Positions 34,462 to 42,757 of a stretch of DNA of 64,000 bases are shown in pieces (positions within the stretch are counted from its first letter, which is position 1; each line of letters starts with the position of its first letter). The translations under genes were made by a program, and so were the position numbers. The notes below the pieces were generated by a model. It was not told where the DNA came from and ran no database searches. It worked only from the letters and a program-made list of their open reading frames with translations. Source of the DNA: Pseudosulfitobacter pseudonitzschiae (lineage in GTDB: Bacteria > Pseudomonadota > Alphaproteobacteria > Rhodobacterales > Rhodobacteraceae); contig NZ_FQVP01000002.1 in assembly GCF_900129395.1 (NCBI RefSeq), positions 62,001 through 126,000 of the forward strand, in the 5' to 3' direction.

Positions 34462-35826
34462 ATGCCCGGACCCAAGCCGGACCCCGTTGTCAGCGACAGT
34501 GCCCTGCCATCATCCGTTGATGTGGTTATCATCGGCGGCGGTATCGCCGGGGTGTGCACCGCGCTGGAACTGGCGGACCGGGGCCTCAAGGTCGCGATCT
34601 GCGAAAAAGGCCAGATCGGCGGCGAACAGTCCAGCCGCAACTGGGGCTGGGTGCGCCTGACCCATCGTGACCCGCGCGAGCTGCCGTTGATGATTGAGGC
34701 GGTCAAGATCTGGGAAGGGCTGGACAAGCGTATCGCCGGGAAAACCGGGTACAGCCAATGCGGATCGACCTATGCCATTGCCAGCGATGCCGCCCTGCAG
34801 GCCGAGCGCAAGGCGCAGGAGGAATTGAGGGGCTACCAGATTCCCACGCATCTGATGAACCGCGAAGAAGCTTTGACGCATTTGCAGGGCTATGACCCTG
34901 ATGCCCAAGGGCTTATCGGTGCCCTGCATTGCCCACGCGACGGGCGGGCCGAGCCGCAGATGGCGGCACCTGCCATTGCCCGTGCGGTGCAGGACCGTGG
35001 CGGCACTGTGCATCAGAATTGCGCGGTGCGCGTGGTCGAGACTTCTGCGGGCAAGGTGTCGGGCGTGGTGACTGAAAGGGGGCGCATCGCCTGTGACGCG
35101 GTGCTGGTTGCGGGGGGCGTCTGGTCGCGGTTGTTCCTGCGTAACATCGGCATCTACCTGCCACAACTGCGCACCCGCAACACCGTGTTGCGCACCGACG
35201 CGGTCGAGGCCGGACCGCAAAGCAATCTGAAAACCACGTCTTTTGCCATACGCAAACGTATGGATGGCGGCTATACTGTCGCCTCGGCTGTGCCCAGCCG
35301 TTACCAGTTGACGCCCGACAGTTTCCGGCTGTTCACGGCCTATCTGCCGACGTTGAAGAATGAATGGCGATCGATCCGGTTGGGGCTTGGTCCTGCGTTC
35401 CTGGACGCGCTGCGCACGCCCCGCCACTGGTCGGGTGACGACGTCAGCCCCTTTGAAAAAACCCGCATTCTCGACCCCGAGGCCGACGCCCCCTACATCG
35501 ACAAGACACTTGCCGTGGTCAAGAAAACCTTTCCGGCGCTCAAGGATGCGACCGTTGCGCAGCGATGGGGGGGATATATCGACGTTCTGCCGGACCTGAT
35601 CCCTGCGATTTCAACCACCGAAGGGGTCAAGAACGGCATTCCTGGCCTGTTCGTGGCCACAGGCTTTTCCGGTCATGGTTTTGGTCTGGGCACCGGGGCC
35701 GGGCGTCTGGCAGCAGAGTTGATAACCGGACAATCGCCGGTGGTTGATCCGACGCCCTTCCGCCTGCACCGGTTTACCGATGGCACCAAAATCTCGCCCA
35801 TTCCGGTGATCACCACGCCGCAGTGA
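34462..35826 (+). CDS. FAD-dependent amino-acid/amine oxidoreductase (DAO family), paralog B
   Basis: A 454-residue paralog of the gene at 28026, with VVIIGGGIAGVCTALELADRG, GGEQSSRNWGWVRLTHRD, IRKRMDGGYTVAS and VATGFSGHGFGLGTGAGRLAAEL. The two diverge in the middle and at the C-terminus, so they probably differ in substrate. It is the last gene of the ABC-associated operon and converges on the glycosylglycerate synthase gene with a 32-base gap. The presence of two such enzymes flanking one transporter suggests handling of related substrates or consecutive oxidation steps. Confidence 0.87.
   Translation: MPGPKPDPVVSDSALPSSVDVVIIGGGIAGVCTALELADRGLKVAICEKGQIGGEQSSRNWGWVRLTHRDPRELPLMIEAVKIWEGLDKRIAGKTGYSQCGSTYAIASDAALQAERKAQEELRGYQIPTHLMNREEALTHLQGYDPDAQGLIGALHCPRDGRAEPQMAAPAIARAVQDRGGTVHQNCAVRVVETSAGKVSGVVTERGRIACDAVLVAGGVWSRLFLRNIGIYLPQLRTRNTVLRTDAVEAGPQSNLKTTSFAIRKRMDGGYTVASAVPSRYQLTPDSFRLFTAYLPTLKNEWRSIRLGLGPAFLDALRTPRHWSGDDVSPFEKTRILDPEADAPYIDKTLAVVKKTFPALKDATVAQRWGGYIDVLPDLIPAISTTEGVKNGIPGLFVATGFSGHGFGLGTGAGRLAAELITGQSPVVDPTPFRLHRFTDGTKISPIPVITTPQ
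35246..35263. repeat. inverted repeat inside coding sequence of paralog B
   Basis: CCATACG-CAAA-CGTATGG has perfect 7-bp arms inside the IRKRM codons. It matches the position of the repeat at 28803 in paralog A. Confidence 0.45.
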
Positions 35827-35858
35827 GGGATCTGAATATACATCGGCGGCGGCTGGCC

Positions 35859-37082
35859 CTAATCCGAAAATTCCTTTTCATCCGCGACGGCCGCCGCGCG
35901 CAGATCCGCCAGAAAGCTGGCGTCGGCCGAGTGGACACGGTTCCATGTCGGGATAAAGGGCGTCTCGTGCGGGTTGTCCAGAAACGTCTGGCCCGCGCGC
36001 ATGATGTTTTCGGCAAAAAGTTCGATCGCCAGTTCTTCCTTGTGCCGGTCGATGGTCAGCCCGTTCATCTGCGCATCGGTGTAATAGGCCTCAAGCAGGT
36101 CCAGCGCGCAGCGGTAATAGGTCGCTTTCAGCGTGCGGAACACGTTCGGGGTGAACACGGTGCCATCAGCGGCCAGCTTGCGGAAGATCGCCTTGCAGAT
36201 GTCGGTCGACATACGGCTTAGGCCCGCGCTGGCGTCCTCGGGGCTCAGGTCTTGGTGCTTGTGGTCATAGTTGTCGGCAATCTCGACCTGGCATACCGCC
36301 TTGGGGGCCAGATTGCGCCAGGCTTCGGACAGCACGCCAATCTCCAGCCCCCAGTCTGACGGGATGCGCAGGTCAGGCAGGATGCTGGTGCGCATGGCGA
36401 ATTCGCCGGACAGCGGATAGCGGAAGCTGCGCAGGTAATCGAGATAATCGCGGTCACCGATCACCCGTTTCAACGCAATCAGCAACGGGCTGACCAACAG
36501 CCGCGTGACGCGTCCGTTCAACTTGCCCTGACCGACGCGGGAATAGAATCCCTTGGCCACCTGGTAGGGAAACGTCGGGTTGGCCACCGGATAGACCAGC
36601 CGCGCCAGCATTTCGTTGGTATAGGTGACGATGTCGCAATCGTGGATCGCCATGACTGAACTGTCCTCGCAGCCGATCAGATAGCCCAGCGAAGACCACA
36701 CGTTCTTGCCCTTGCCCTGTTCCATCGGCGCAAGCCCCAGCGCATCCAGCCGTGCGCCCAATGCTTTCATGCGCGGGCTGTCGTTCCAGATGACGATGTG
36801 GTTCTGATTCAGCCCTTTGAAAAACTGCTGCGCGTGGCGAAACTGGGCCTCGTCTGCGCGGTCCAGACCGATGATGATACGGTGCAGATAGGTGACCTTG
36901 GCCAACTGGCTCAGGATCAGCGGCATCGCGTCGGTTTCCAGTTCGGAGTAGAGGCACGGCAGGATCAACGAGATCTTGCGTGATTGCGCAAAGGTCTCAA
37001 GCTCATAGGTCATCTCATCCAAAGAGCGGGTGCGCAAATTGTGCAGCGTTGCCACGTTCCCGTTCTGGTGAAAATCTGTCAT
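35859..37082 (-). CDS. glucosyl/mannosyl-3-phosphoglycerate synthase-like glycosyltransferase
   Basis: A 407-residue cytoplasmic glycosyltransferase with the GT-A fold. SLILPCLYSELE begins the nucleotide-binding part, GKGKNVWSSLGYLIG is the nucleotide-sugar loop, and HDCDIVTY holds the metal-binding D-x-D. The long C-terminal part with SDWGLEIGVLSE is seen in glucosyl-3-phosphoglycerate synthases (GT81). The reaction would join glucose or mannose from an NDP-sugar to 3-phosphoglycerate. The phosphatase gene lies just upstream with an ATGA overlap, completing a pathway to glucosylglycerate or mannosylglycerate, compatible solutes. Which sugar is used cannot be decided here. Confidence 0.8.
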   Translation of the reverse strand: MTDFHQNGNVATLHNLRTRSLDEMTYELETFAQSRKISLILPCLYSELETDAMPLILSQLAKVTYLHRIIIGLDRADEAQFRHAQQFFKGLNQNHIVIWNDSPRMKALGARLDALGLAPMEQGKGKNVWSSLGYLIGCEDSSVMAIHDCDIVTYTNEMLARLVYPVANPTFPYQVAKGFYSRVGQGKLNGRVTRLLVSPLLIALKRVIGDRDYLDYLRSFRYPLSGEFAMRTSILPDLRIPSDWGLEIGVLSEAWRNLAPKAVCQVEIADNYDHKHQDLSPEDASAGLSRMSTDICKAIFRKLAADGTVFTPNVFRTLKATYYRCALDLLEAYYTDAQMNGLTIDRHKEELAIELFAENIMRAGQTFLDNPHETPFIPTWNRVHSADASFLADLRAAAVADEKEFSD

Positions 37083-37879
37083 GGATGGCGTCCTTGTTTG
37101 GGGGTCAATTGGTCAACGAAATCCAGCACCGCGCGGTTCCAACCTTCGGGGCCGGGCAGGGTGGTGCGCGTGATGCGTCCCGCGGCTTCGGTGTCCAGCG
37201 GGGGCAGGGGTGTGCGGTGCGGGTTGGCTATGATCACGCCGTGATCCGCGGTTTGCAGCATCTCGATGTCGTTTGGCGCATCACCCAGGGCCAAAGTGAC
37301 CTGTGGGCGATACATGGCAATGATCTGGGCCATCCGGTCCGCTTTTGTCTGGCCAAAGGACAGCGTCAGGAACCGCCCACCTTCGCGGGCGGTTATACCG
37401 TGCTGCTCCAGTGCCCTCAGAAACGCGGTGCGCTGGGTGTCGGTGCCGTGCCACAGCCCCGGCTCGGAAAAGGCACGCGTCTTGGCGTTTTGCGCGTCGG
37501 CAGTTGGCAAACCGGTGATTTTTGCGACCCCAGCAGCGTCCAGATCGCCAAAGCCCTGGAACAGCCCGCGCAACGCGTCGGGCAGTTGGCTCAAGGCGGT
37601 CCGCAGGCGCAGATACTCGGTGTCGGGTGGCGTGTCCGTCGCCTGCGCTTGCAGCACCCCCGCGCCGTTTTCCACGATGGCAGGCCAGTCCTCCAGCCCC
37701 ATCTGCGCCCGCAAGTCGATGATTTCCGGCGCTGTTTTGCTGCTGGCCAGGACCACGCCCGCACCGATGCTGCGCAGGTGCGCCAACGCAGGGCGGGCGG
37801 CATCCCACCGGTACGAGTCGTGCGAAATCAACGTGCCATCGAGATCGCTGAAGACAAGAAGAGGAAGCGGTTGCTGCAT
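37079..37879 (-). CDS. mannosyl/glucosyl-3-phosphoglycerate phosphatase (HAD-IIB)
   Basis: A 266-residue HAD phosphatase of the MpgP/YedP group. Motif I is FSDLDGTL (D12 nucleophile, D14), motif II is LASSKTAPEI, and motif IV is ALGDAPNDIEML. A C2-type cap lies between. It removes the phosphate from glycosyl-3-phosphoglycerate to give the free glycosylglycerate. It is the first gene of a two-gene operon with the synthase, on the strand opposite to its neighbours. Confidence 0.82.
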   Translation of the reverse strand: MQQPLPLLVFSDLDGTLISHDSYRWDAARPALAHLRSIGAGVVLASSKTAPEIIDLRAQMGLEDWPAIVENGAGVLQAQATDTPPDTEYLRLRTALSQLPDALRGLFQGFGDLDAAGVAKITGLPTADAQNAKTRAFSEPGLWHGTDTQRTAFLRALEQHGITAREGGRFLTLSFGQTKADRMAQIIAMYRPQVTLALGDAPNDIEMLQTADHGVIIANPHRTPLPPLDTEAAGRITRTTLPGPEGWNRAVLDFVDQLTPKQGRHP

Positions 37880-37950
37880 TTGGGATCAGTCTGGGACTTG
37901 CACGTCCGGGTCGCAACCCGCCGCGGCACCAATGCCTGTATTTTAGGCAG

Positions 37951-38823
37951 TCAGGTGAACTTGCGGAACAGCTTGGTCTGGTCGAACATCGCTTCCAGCT
38001 CTTCCATGCGTCCCTTGGTGTCATCCCAATGCAGGTTTTGCACAGCGGAAATCATCGTTTCGGTCAGCAACAGGGTGGTGGCGGCTGAGTCCCAGGCCGA
38101 AGGCACCACGATGCGGCTGCTAAAGCTGATGTCGGCCAACTGATGCACGGGCGAGCGCCATTGATCCGTGAACAGGATGATCTTGGCCCCCTGCGCATGG
38201 GCCATCTCGGCCAGTTTCAGCGTGTTGTTCTCGTAGCGGCGCACATCGAAGATCACGAACACATCGCCCGGTTTCACGTCCAGCAGATAGTGCGGCCATG
38301 CGTTCGAAGTGGATTGCACATGGGTGATGTTGGGGCGGATCACCTGCATGTGCAGGAATAGGTATTCTGCCAGCGTGTGCGTCACCCGTCCGCCGACAAT
38401 ATACAGGTGATGCGCCGGATCACCGACCAAGGCGCATGCTTTATCAAAGGCTTGGGGATCAATCTGGCCCAGCGTATGACGGATGTTGTCGATCACGGCG
38501 TCGGTAAAGGTGTTCAGGATATGCCCCGACGGCGCGCTGTCGGCCCATGTGTCGTGTTTGGCAATCGGCCCTTTGACCTTGGCGCGCAGTTCCTCGCGCA
38601 GTTCGGCCTGGAATTCGGCATAGCCCTTGAACCCCAGCTTTTGCACCATCCGCGCCACCGTGGGGCCGGACACGTTGGCATCCAACGCCAGCTCGGTCAG
38701 CGGCCCCAGTCCCGAAATCGGGTAGTTTTCCAGGATGGAATGGGCCAGCTGCCGCTCAGCACGGGTCAGATCGTCCAGCTTCTGCTGGATGCGGTCGGAT
38801 ATCGTAAGCGCGTCTGACGACAC
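37951..38823 (-). CDS. MurR/RpiR-family transcriptional regulator
   Basis: A 290-residue regulator with an N-terminal HTH_6 domain (about residues 5-80, RAERQLAHSILENYP and SGPTVARMVQKLGFKGYAEFQ) and a C-terminal SIS domain of the sugar-isomerase fold (about 120-250, LYIVGGRVTHTLAEYLFLHM). GTG 38823 is chosen because AGGAGG lies 5 bases upstream; the open frame runs further but has no family similarity. It is divergent from the amidohydrolase-TRAP-ligase operon, which it most likely controls. SIS domains usually bind phosphosugars, so the effector in an amine pathway is an open question. Confidence 0.88.
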   Translation of the reverse strand: MSSDALTISDRIQQKLDDLTRAERQLAHSILENYPISGLGPLTELALDANVSGPTVARMVQKLGFKGYAEFQAELREELRAKVKGPIAKHDTWADSAPSGHILNTFTDAVIDNIRHTLGQIDPQAFDKACALVGDPAHHLYIVGGRVTHTLAEYLFLHMQVIRPNITHVQSTSNAWPHYLLDVKPGDVFVIFDVRRYENNTLKLAEMAHAQGAKIILFTDQWRSPVHQLADISFSSRIVVPSAWDSAATTLLLTETMISAVQNLHWDDTKGRMEELEAMFDQTKLFRKFT

Positions 38824-38844
38824 GGGCGCCTCCTGTTTGATCGA

Positions 38845-38883
38845 ATATTTTTCACGCCAAGTTTGGCTGATGGATATTTTCAC
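38845..38883. promoter_or_regulatory. repeat cluster, candidate RpiR operator
   Basis: ATATTTTTCAC (38845-38855) and ATATTTTCAC (38874-38883) are direct repeats flanking a perfect dyad GCCAA-GT-TTGGC (38856-38867). The cluster lies between the regulator and the operon. Confidence 0.45.
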
Positions 38884-38890
38884 AATTCTG

Positions 38891-38920
38891 TTGACAGATG
38901 ACTGTCGAGGCAAGCACTTT
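38891..38920 (+). promoter_or_regulatory. candidate promoter of the TRAP/ligase operon
   Basis: A perfect TTGACA at 38891-38896 is followed 18 bases later by CACTTT, a poor -10. GACAG-ATGA-CTGTC (38893-38906) overlaps the -35 and could be a second operator. Confidence 0.45.
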
Positions 38921-38938
38921 GTGAACGCAGGGGGTGCC

Positions 38939-39712
38939 ATGACAGACGCAGACGCAACTCAGATACCAATCGCACAGACGATCAATCCCTCGGGCACTTC
39001 GTCCGTTGTCTTGGTCTGCGAACATGCGTCTTGCCATATTCCCGAGGCACTTGATGGGCTGGGCCTGTCCGACGCGGCCAAGGTCAGCCATGCCGCATGG
39101 GACCCCGGTGCGCTGGGTGTGGCGCGGCAGATCGCCAAACGTCTGGATGCGGTGCTGGTGGCCAGTTGCGTGTCGCGGCTGGTGTACGACTGCAACCGTC
39201 CGCCCGAGGCACCGGGGGCGATGCCCGCCAAAAGCGAAATATTCGATGTGCCGGGCAACGTGGATCTTTCGCCGGATCAGCGCGCGGCCCGCGCGGCGAC
39301 ATATTATGTACCTTTTCACGACCTTCTTGTACAAACTGTTGCAGCCAGACCGGCGCCTCTGCTGGTCACCATTCACAGCTTTACCCCGGTCTACAACGGC
39401 GTGACACGCACGGTTGAAATCGGCGTGTTGCACGATGCCGACACACGGCTGGCTGATACCATGCTGGACCTTGCTCCCACCCACACCTCGGCCGACGTGC
39501 AGCGCAATGCGCCCTATGGGCCTGGCGACGGGGTAACCCACACCTTGCAGGTTCACGGGACAGCCCATGGCCACCCGAACGTGATGATCGAGGTGCGCAA
39601 CGACCTGATCCGGACCGAGGCGGAACAGGCACAGATGGGCGACATGCTGGCGGAATGGCTGAACGACGCCTGTGAGAAACTCAACGCTCAGGGGGTCGCA
39701 TGCAGCGCATGA
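38939..39712 (+). CDS. N-formylglutamate amidohydrolase-family protein
   Basis: A 257-residue zinc-hydrolase-like protein of the FGase family (HutG type). VVLVCEHASCHIPEAL, SRLVYDCNRPP and VTIHSFTPVYNG are family segments and contain the expected Glu/His metal ligands. True HutG cleaves N-formylglutamate in histidine degradation, but no hut gene is present. Here it heads an operon with a TRAP transporter, a glutamine-synthetase-like ligase and two dehydrogenases. A role in cleaving a gamma-glutamyl or related amide of glutamate is inferred. dctQ overlaps its end. Confidence 0.82.
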   Translation: MTDADATQIPIAQTINPSGTSSVVLVCEHASCHIPEALDGLGLSDAAKVSHAAWDPGALGVARQIAKRLDAVLVASCVSRLVYDCNRPPEAPGAMPAKSEIFDVPGNVDLSPDQRAARAATYYVPFHDLLVQTVAARPAPLLVTIHSFTPVYNGVTRTVEIGVLHDADTRLADTMLDLAPTHTSADVQRNAPYGPGDGVTHTLQVHGTAHGHPNVMIEVRNDLIRTEAEQAQMGDMLAEWLNDACEKLNAQGVACSA

Positions 39713-40269
39713 TGCGTGGATTTATTCGCGGGGTTGATGCAGTCAACTACCGCCTGGGCCGGGTCATGATGTACGGGATTTTCGTGCTGATGGGCGTGCT
39801 GTTGTGGTCATCGGTCAACAAGGTCTTTTTCCTGCCGTCGCTTTGGACGCTGGAAATGGCCCAGTTTGTCATGGTCGGTTATTATGTGCTGGGTGGACCT
39901 TATTCGATGCAGATGGGGGACCATGTGCGCATGGACCTGCTGTATGGGGACTGGTCGGTCCGCAAAAAGGCATGGGTCGATATGTTCACCGTCCTGTTGC
40001 TGATCTTCTACCTTGTGGTGTTGCTCTATGGCGCCATCAGCTCGACCGCCTATTCGCTGGGCTACTGGCAGACCGAGCCGCTGAGTTACCTGTTCGGCGT
40101 CGTCACCGGCACCGAGGAAATCGGGCGGCTCGAACAATCCTCCTCCGCCTGGCGGCCCTACCTCTGGCCCGTCAAAGTCGTGATGATCGTGGGCTTTTTC
40201 CTGATGATTTTGCAGTGCTTGTCCGAGCTTTGCAAAGATGTGTTGCGGCTGAAGGGCCATGAGATCTGA
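39700..40269 (+). CDS. TRAP transporter, small permease (DctQ)
   Basis: A 189-residue membrane protein with four hydrophobic helices, the DctQ layout of TRAP transporters. The start at ATG 39700 overlaps the previous gene by 13 bases; ATG 39709 (ATGA overlap) is equally possible. It is unusually long in the loop between helices 3 and 4 (about residues 115-150). It works with the DctM-like protein, whose ATG shares its TGA. Confidence 0.87.
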   Translation: MQRMMRGFIRGVDAVNYRLGRVMMYGIFVLMGVLLWSSVNKVFFLPSLWTLEMAQFVMVGYYVLGGPYSMQMGDHVRMDLLYGDWSVRKKAWVDMFTVLLLIFYLVVLLYGAISSTAYSLGYWQTEPLSYLFGVVTGTEEIGRLEQSSSAWRPYLWPVKVVMIVGFFLMILQCLSELCKDVLRLKGHEI

Positions 40270-41594
40270 TGTCATATGAATTGATCGCCACCCTGATGTT
40301 CTCGACGATGATGCTGATGCTGATGACAGGTCAGCGCGTGTTCGGTGCCATCGGTTTTGTCGCTGTCGTCGCGGCCCTGCTGCTGTGGGGCGACAAGGGG
40401 GGCTATGACATCGGCTTTTCCGCCGCAATGAAGCTGATGAAATGGTATCCGCTGCTGACGCTGCCGATGTTCATTTTCATGGGCTACGTGCTGTCGGAAT
40501 CAAAGATCGCCGACGATCTGTACAAGATGTTCCACGTCTGGATGGGCGGCCTGCGCGGCGGGCTGGCGGTGGGGACCATCGGGCTGATGGTGCTGATTTC
40601 CGCGATGAACGGGCTGAGCGTGGCGGGCATGGCCATCGGGGCCACCATCGCGTTGCCGGAACTGCTGAAGCGGGGATATGACAAACGCATGGTCACTGGC
40701 GTGATCCAGGCGGGGTCGTCGCTGGGCATCCTGGTGCCGCCGTCGGTCGTGCTGGTGCTGTATGCAATGATCGCGCGGCAACCGGTGGGCCAGCTTTGGC
40801 TGGCGGGGGTGATCCCGGGGCTGATGATGGCGGCAATGTTCATTGCCTACATCACCATCCGGTGCTGGATAAATCCGTCGCTTGGCCCGGTGCTGAGCGC
40901 GGAGGAACGCGCCATGCCACGCCGCGAAAAGCTGGCGTTGCTGCGGGCGGGGCTGCTGCCGGTGGTGATCTTTGCGGTGATGATGTTCCCCTTTGTCAAA
41001 GGCTGGACATCGCTGGTGGAAAGCTCGGCCATCGGGGCGATTGCGGCCTTTGTCGCGGCCGTCCTCAAGGGGCGCATGACCCGCGAAGTGTTCGAAAATT
41101 CGGTCCGCAAGACGCTGGGCATCACCTGCATGTTCATGTGGATCATTCTGGCGGCACTTGCCTTTGGTGCGGTGTTCGACGGGCTGGGCGCGGTCAAGGC
41201 GATCGAGAACCTGTTCACCGAGCGGCTGAACCTGAGCCCGTGGGTGATCCTGATCCTGATGCAGCTTAGCTTTATCATCATGGGGACGTTTCTGGACGAC
41301 ACCGCGATGCTGGTGATCGTCGCACCGCTGTATGTGCCGTTGGTGGGCGCGCTGGGCTTTGATTTGGTGTGGTACGGTATCCTTTATACGATCACCTGCC
41401 AGATCGCATATATGACGCCGCCCTTTGGCTATAACCTGTTCCTGATGCGCGCCATGGCCCCGCCCGAGATCACACTGCGCGACATCTACGGGTCCATCGC
41501 GCCCTTTGTTCTGGTCATGGTGGGGGCACTGGTGATGGTGATGGCCTTTCCCCAGATCGCCCTGTGGCTGCCGAATTACGTCTACGCAAACTGA
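40269..41594 (+). CDS. TRAP transporter, large permease (DctM)
   Basis: A 441-residue polytopic protein forming the sodium-coupled transport channel. Typical segments are MFIFMGYVLSESKIADDLY, GSSLGILVPPSVVLVLYAMI and MGTFLDDTAMLVIVAPLYVP. It shares TGATG with dctQ and precedes the binding protein by 48 bases. TRAP systems mostly carry small organic acids and zwitterions, including amino alcohols and ectoines. Confidence 0.92.
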   Translation: MSYELIATLMFSTMMLMLMTGQRVFGAIGFVAVVAALLLWGDKGGYDIGFSAAMKLMKWYPLLTLPMFIFMGYVLSESKIADDLYKMFHVWMGGLRGGLAVGTIGLMVLISAMNGLSVAGMAIGATIALPELLKRGYDKRMVTGVIQAGSSLGILVPPSVVLVLYAMIARQPVGQLWLAGVIPGLMMAAMFIAYITIRCWINPSLGPVLSAEERAMPRREKLALLRAGLLPVVIFAVMMFPFVKGWTSLVESSAIGAIAAFVAAVLKGRMTREVFENSVRKTLGITCMFMWIILAALAFGAVFDGLGAVKAIENLFTERLNLSPWVILILMQLSFIIMGTFLDDTAMLVIVAPLYVPLVGALGFDLVWYGILYTITCQIAYMTPPFGYNLFLMRAMAPPEITLRDIYGSIAPFVLVMVGALVMVMAFPQIALWLPNYVYAN

Positions 41595-41642
41595 TAACAG
41601 ACACCGCAAACGGTGCACCCCAACTTAACAAGGAGAAGAGAC

Positions 41643-42680
41643 ATGACGACGAGACGCAATTTTATCCGCACCGCAGCCCTTGGCGGCGCTGCCAGCCTTG
41701 CGGCCCCAGCCATCGTCCGCGCGCAGGACACCATCAAGTGGCGGTTTCAGACCTATGCCGGTGCCGCGCTGGGCGAGCATGTGACCAAGCCGGTCATTGA
41801 CTACATCAACACCGCCGCAAAGGGCGAGCTTGAGATCGAGCTGTTCTACGCCGACCAGATTGTTCCCACCGGCGAGCTGTTCCAGGCGCTGCAACGTGGC
41901 ACCATCGACGCCGTACATTCGGACGACGACAGCATGGCGTCGCCCACGCCCTTGCAGCAGTTCGGTGGTTACTTCCCGCTGGCCACCAAACATTCGCTGG
42001 ATGTGCCGGTGCTGTTCAATCAATACGGTCTGGCCGATATCTGGCGCGAGGAATACGCCAAGGTCGGCGTGACATGGCTGTCAGCCGCGGGGCAGGACCC
42101 GTGCAACTTCAACACCAAGAAAGAGGTCACATCGCTGGCCGATCTGGACGGGCTGAAGCTGTACACCTTCCCGACAGCGGGCCGTTTCCTGACTCAGTTC
42201 GGCGTTGTGCCGGTTTCGATCCCCTATGAAGACGCCGAAGTCGCGGTTCAGACGGGCGAGCTGGACGGTATGGCGTGGTCCGGCATCACCGAGGATTACA
42301 CCGTGGGTTGGGCCAACGTGACCGACTATTTCCTGACCAACAACATCTCGGGCGCATGGATCGGGTCGTTCTTTGTCAACGAAGGCCGCTGGGCGGATCT
42401 GCCCGAGCATCTGAAAGCCATCGTGATGGCGGGGATCGAAGCGGGCCATACCTATCGCAACCAGTGGTATTGGGGCGGCGAGGCGTCGCTGCGCGCCAAG
42501 GGCGACAAGCTGAAACTGCGCTCGATCCCGCAAGAGGAATGGAAAGTCGTCGAAGACGCGGCCAAGGTTTTCTGGGACGAGGTCGCCCAAGAGGGCGAAG
42601 TGAACGCCAAGATCGTTCAGATTTTCCGTGACTATAACGACGTGATCGACAAGGCGGGCCCGCCCTACAGCTTCGGCTAA
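41643..42680 (+). CDS. TRAP transporter, substrate-binding protein (DctP)
   Basis: A 345-residue periplasmic protein with a Tat-like leader (TTRRNFIRTAAL...IVRAQD). The mature part begins IKWRFQTYAGAALGEHVTKP and belongs to the DctP family, in the subgroup that often binds neutral or aromatic compounds. The usual substrate-anchoring Arg region is near residues 170-190 (LKLYTFPTAGRFLTQFG). AAGGAG ten bases before ATG is a strong ribosome-binding site. A hairpin follows the gene. Confidence 0.92.
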   Translation: MTTRRNFIRTAALGGAASLAAPAIVRAQDTIKWRFQTYAGAALGEHVTKPVIDYINTAAKGELEIELFYADQIVPTGELFQALQRGTIDAVHSDDDSMASPTPLQQFGGYFPLATKHSLDVPVLFNQYGLADIWREEYAKVGVTWLSAAGQDPCNFNTKKEVTSLADLDGLKLYTFPTAGRFLTQFGVVPVSIPYEDAEVAVQTGELDGMAWSGITEDYTVGWANVTDYFLTNNISGAWIGSFFVNEGRWADLPEHLKAIVMAGIEAGHTYRNQWYWGGEASLRAKGDKLKLRSIPQEEWKVVEDAAKVFWDEVAQEGEVNAKIVQIFRDYNDVIDKAGPPYSFG

Positions 42681-42703
42681 GCCTTTCTTCTCCACAAATA
42701 CAT

Positions 42704-42728
42704 GCGGGCGGTCCATCGGGTCGCCCGC
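42704..42728 (+). repeat. hairpin after dctP
   Basis: Seven-bp perfect stem GCGGGCG / CGCCCGC with an 11-base loop and no T run, in the gap before the ligase gene. It resembles the hairpins after the other two binding-protein genes. Confidence 0.4.
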
Positions 42729-42757
42729 CACACGCACTTTAACCACAGGACACCGAC

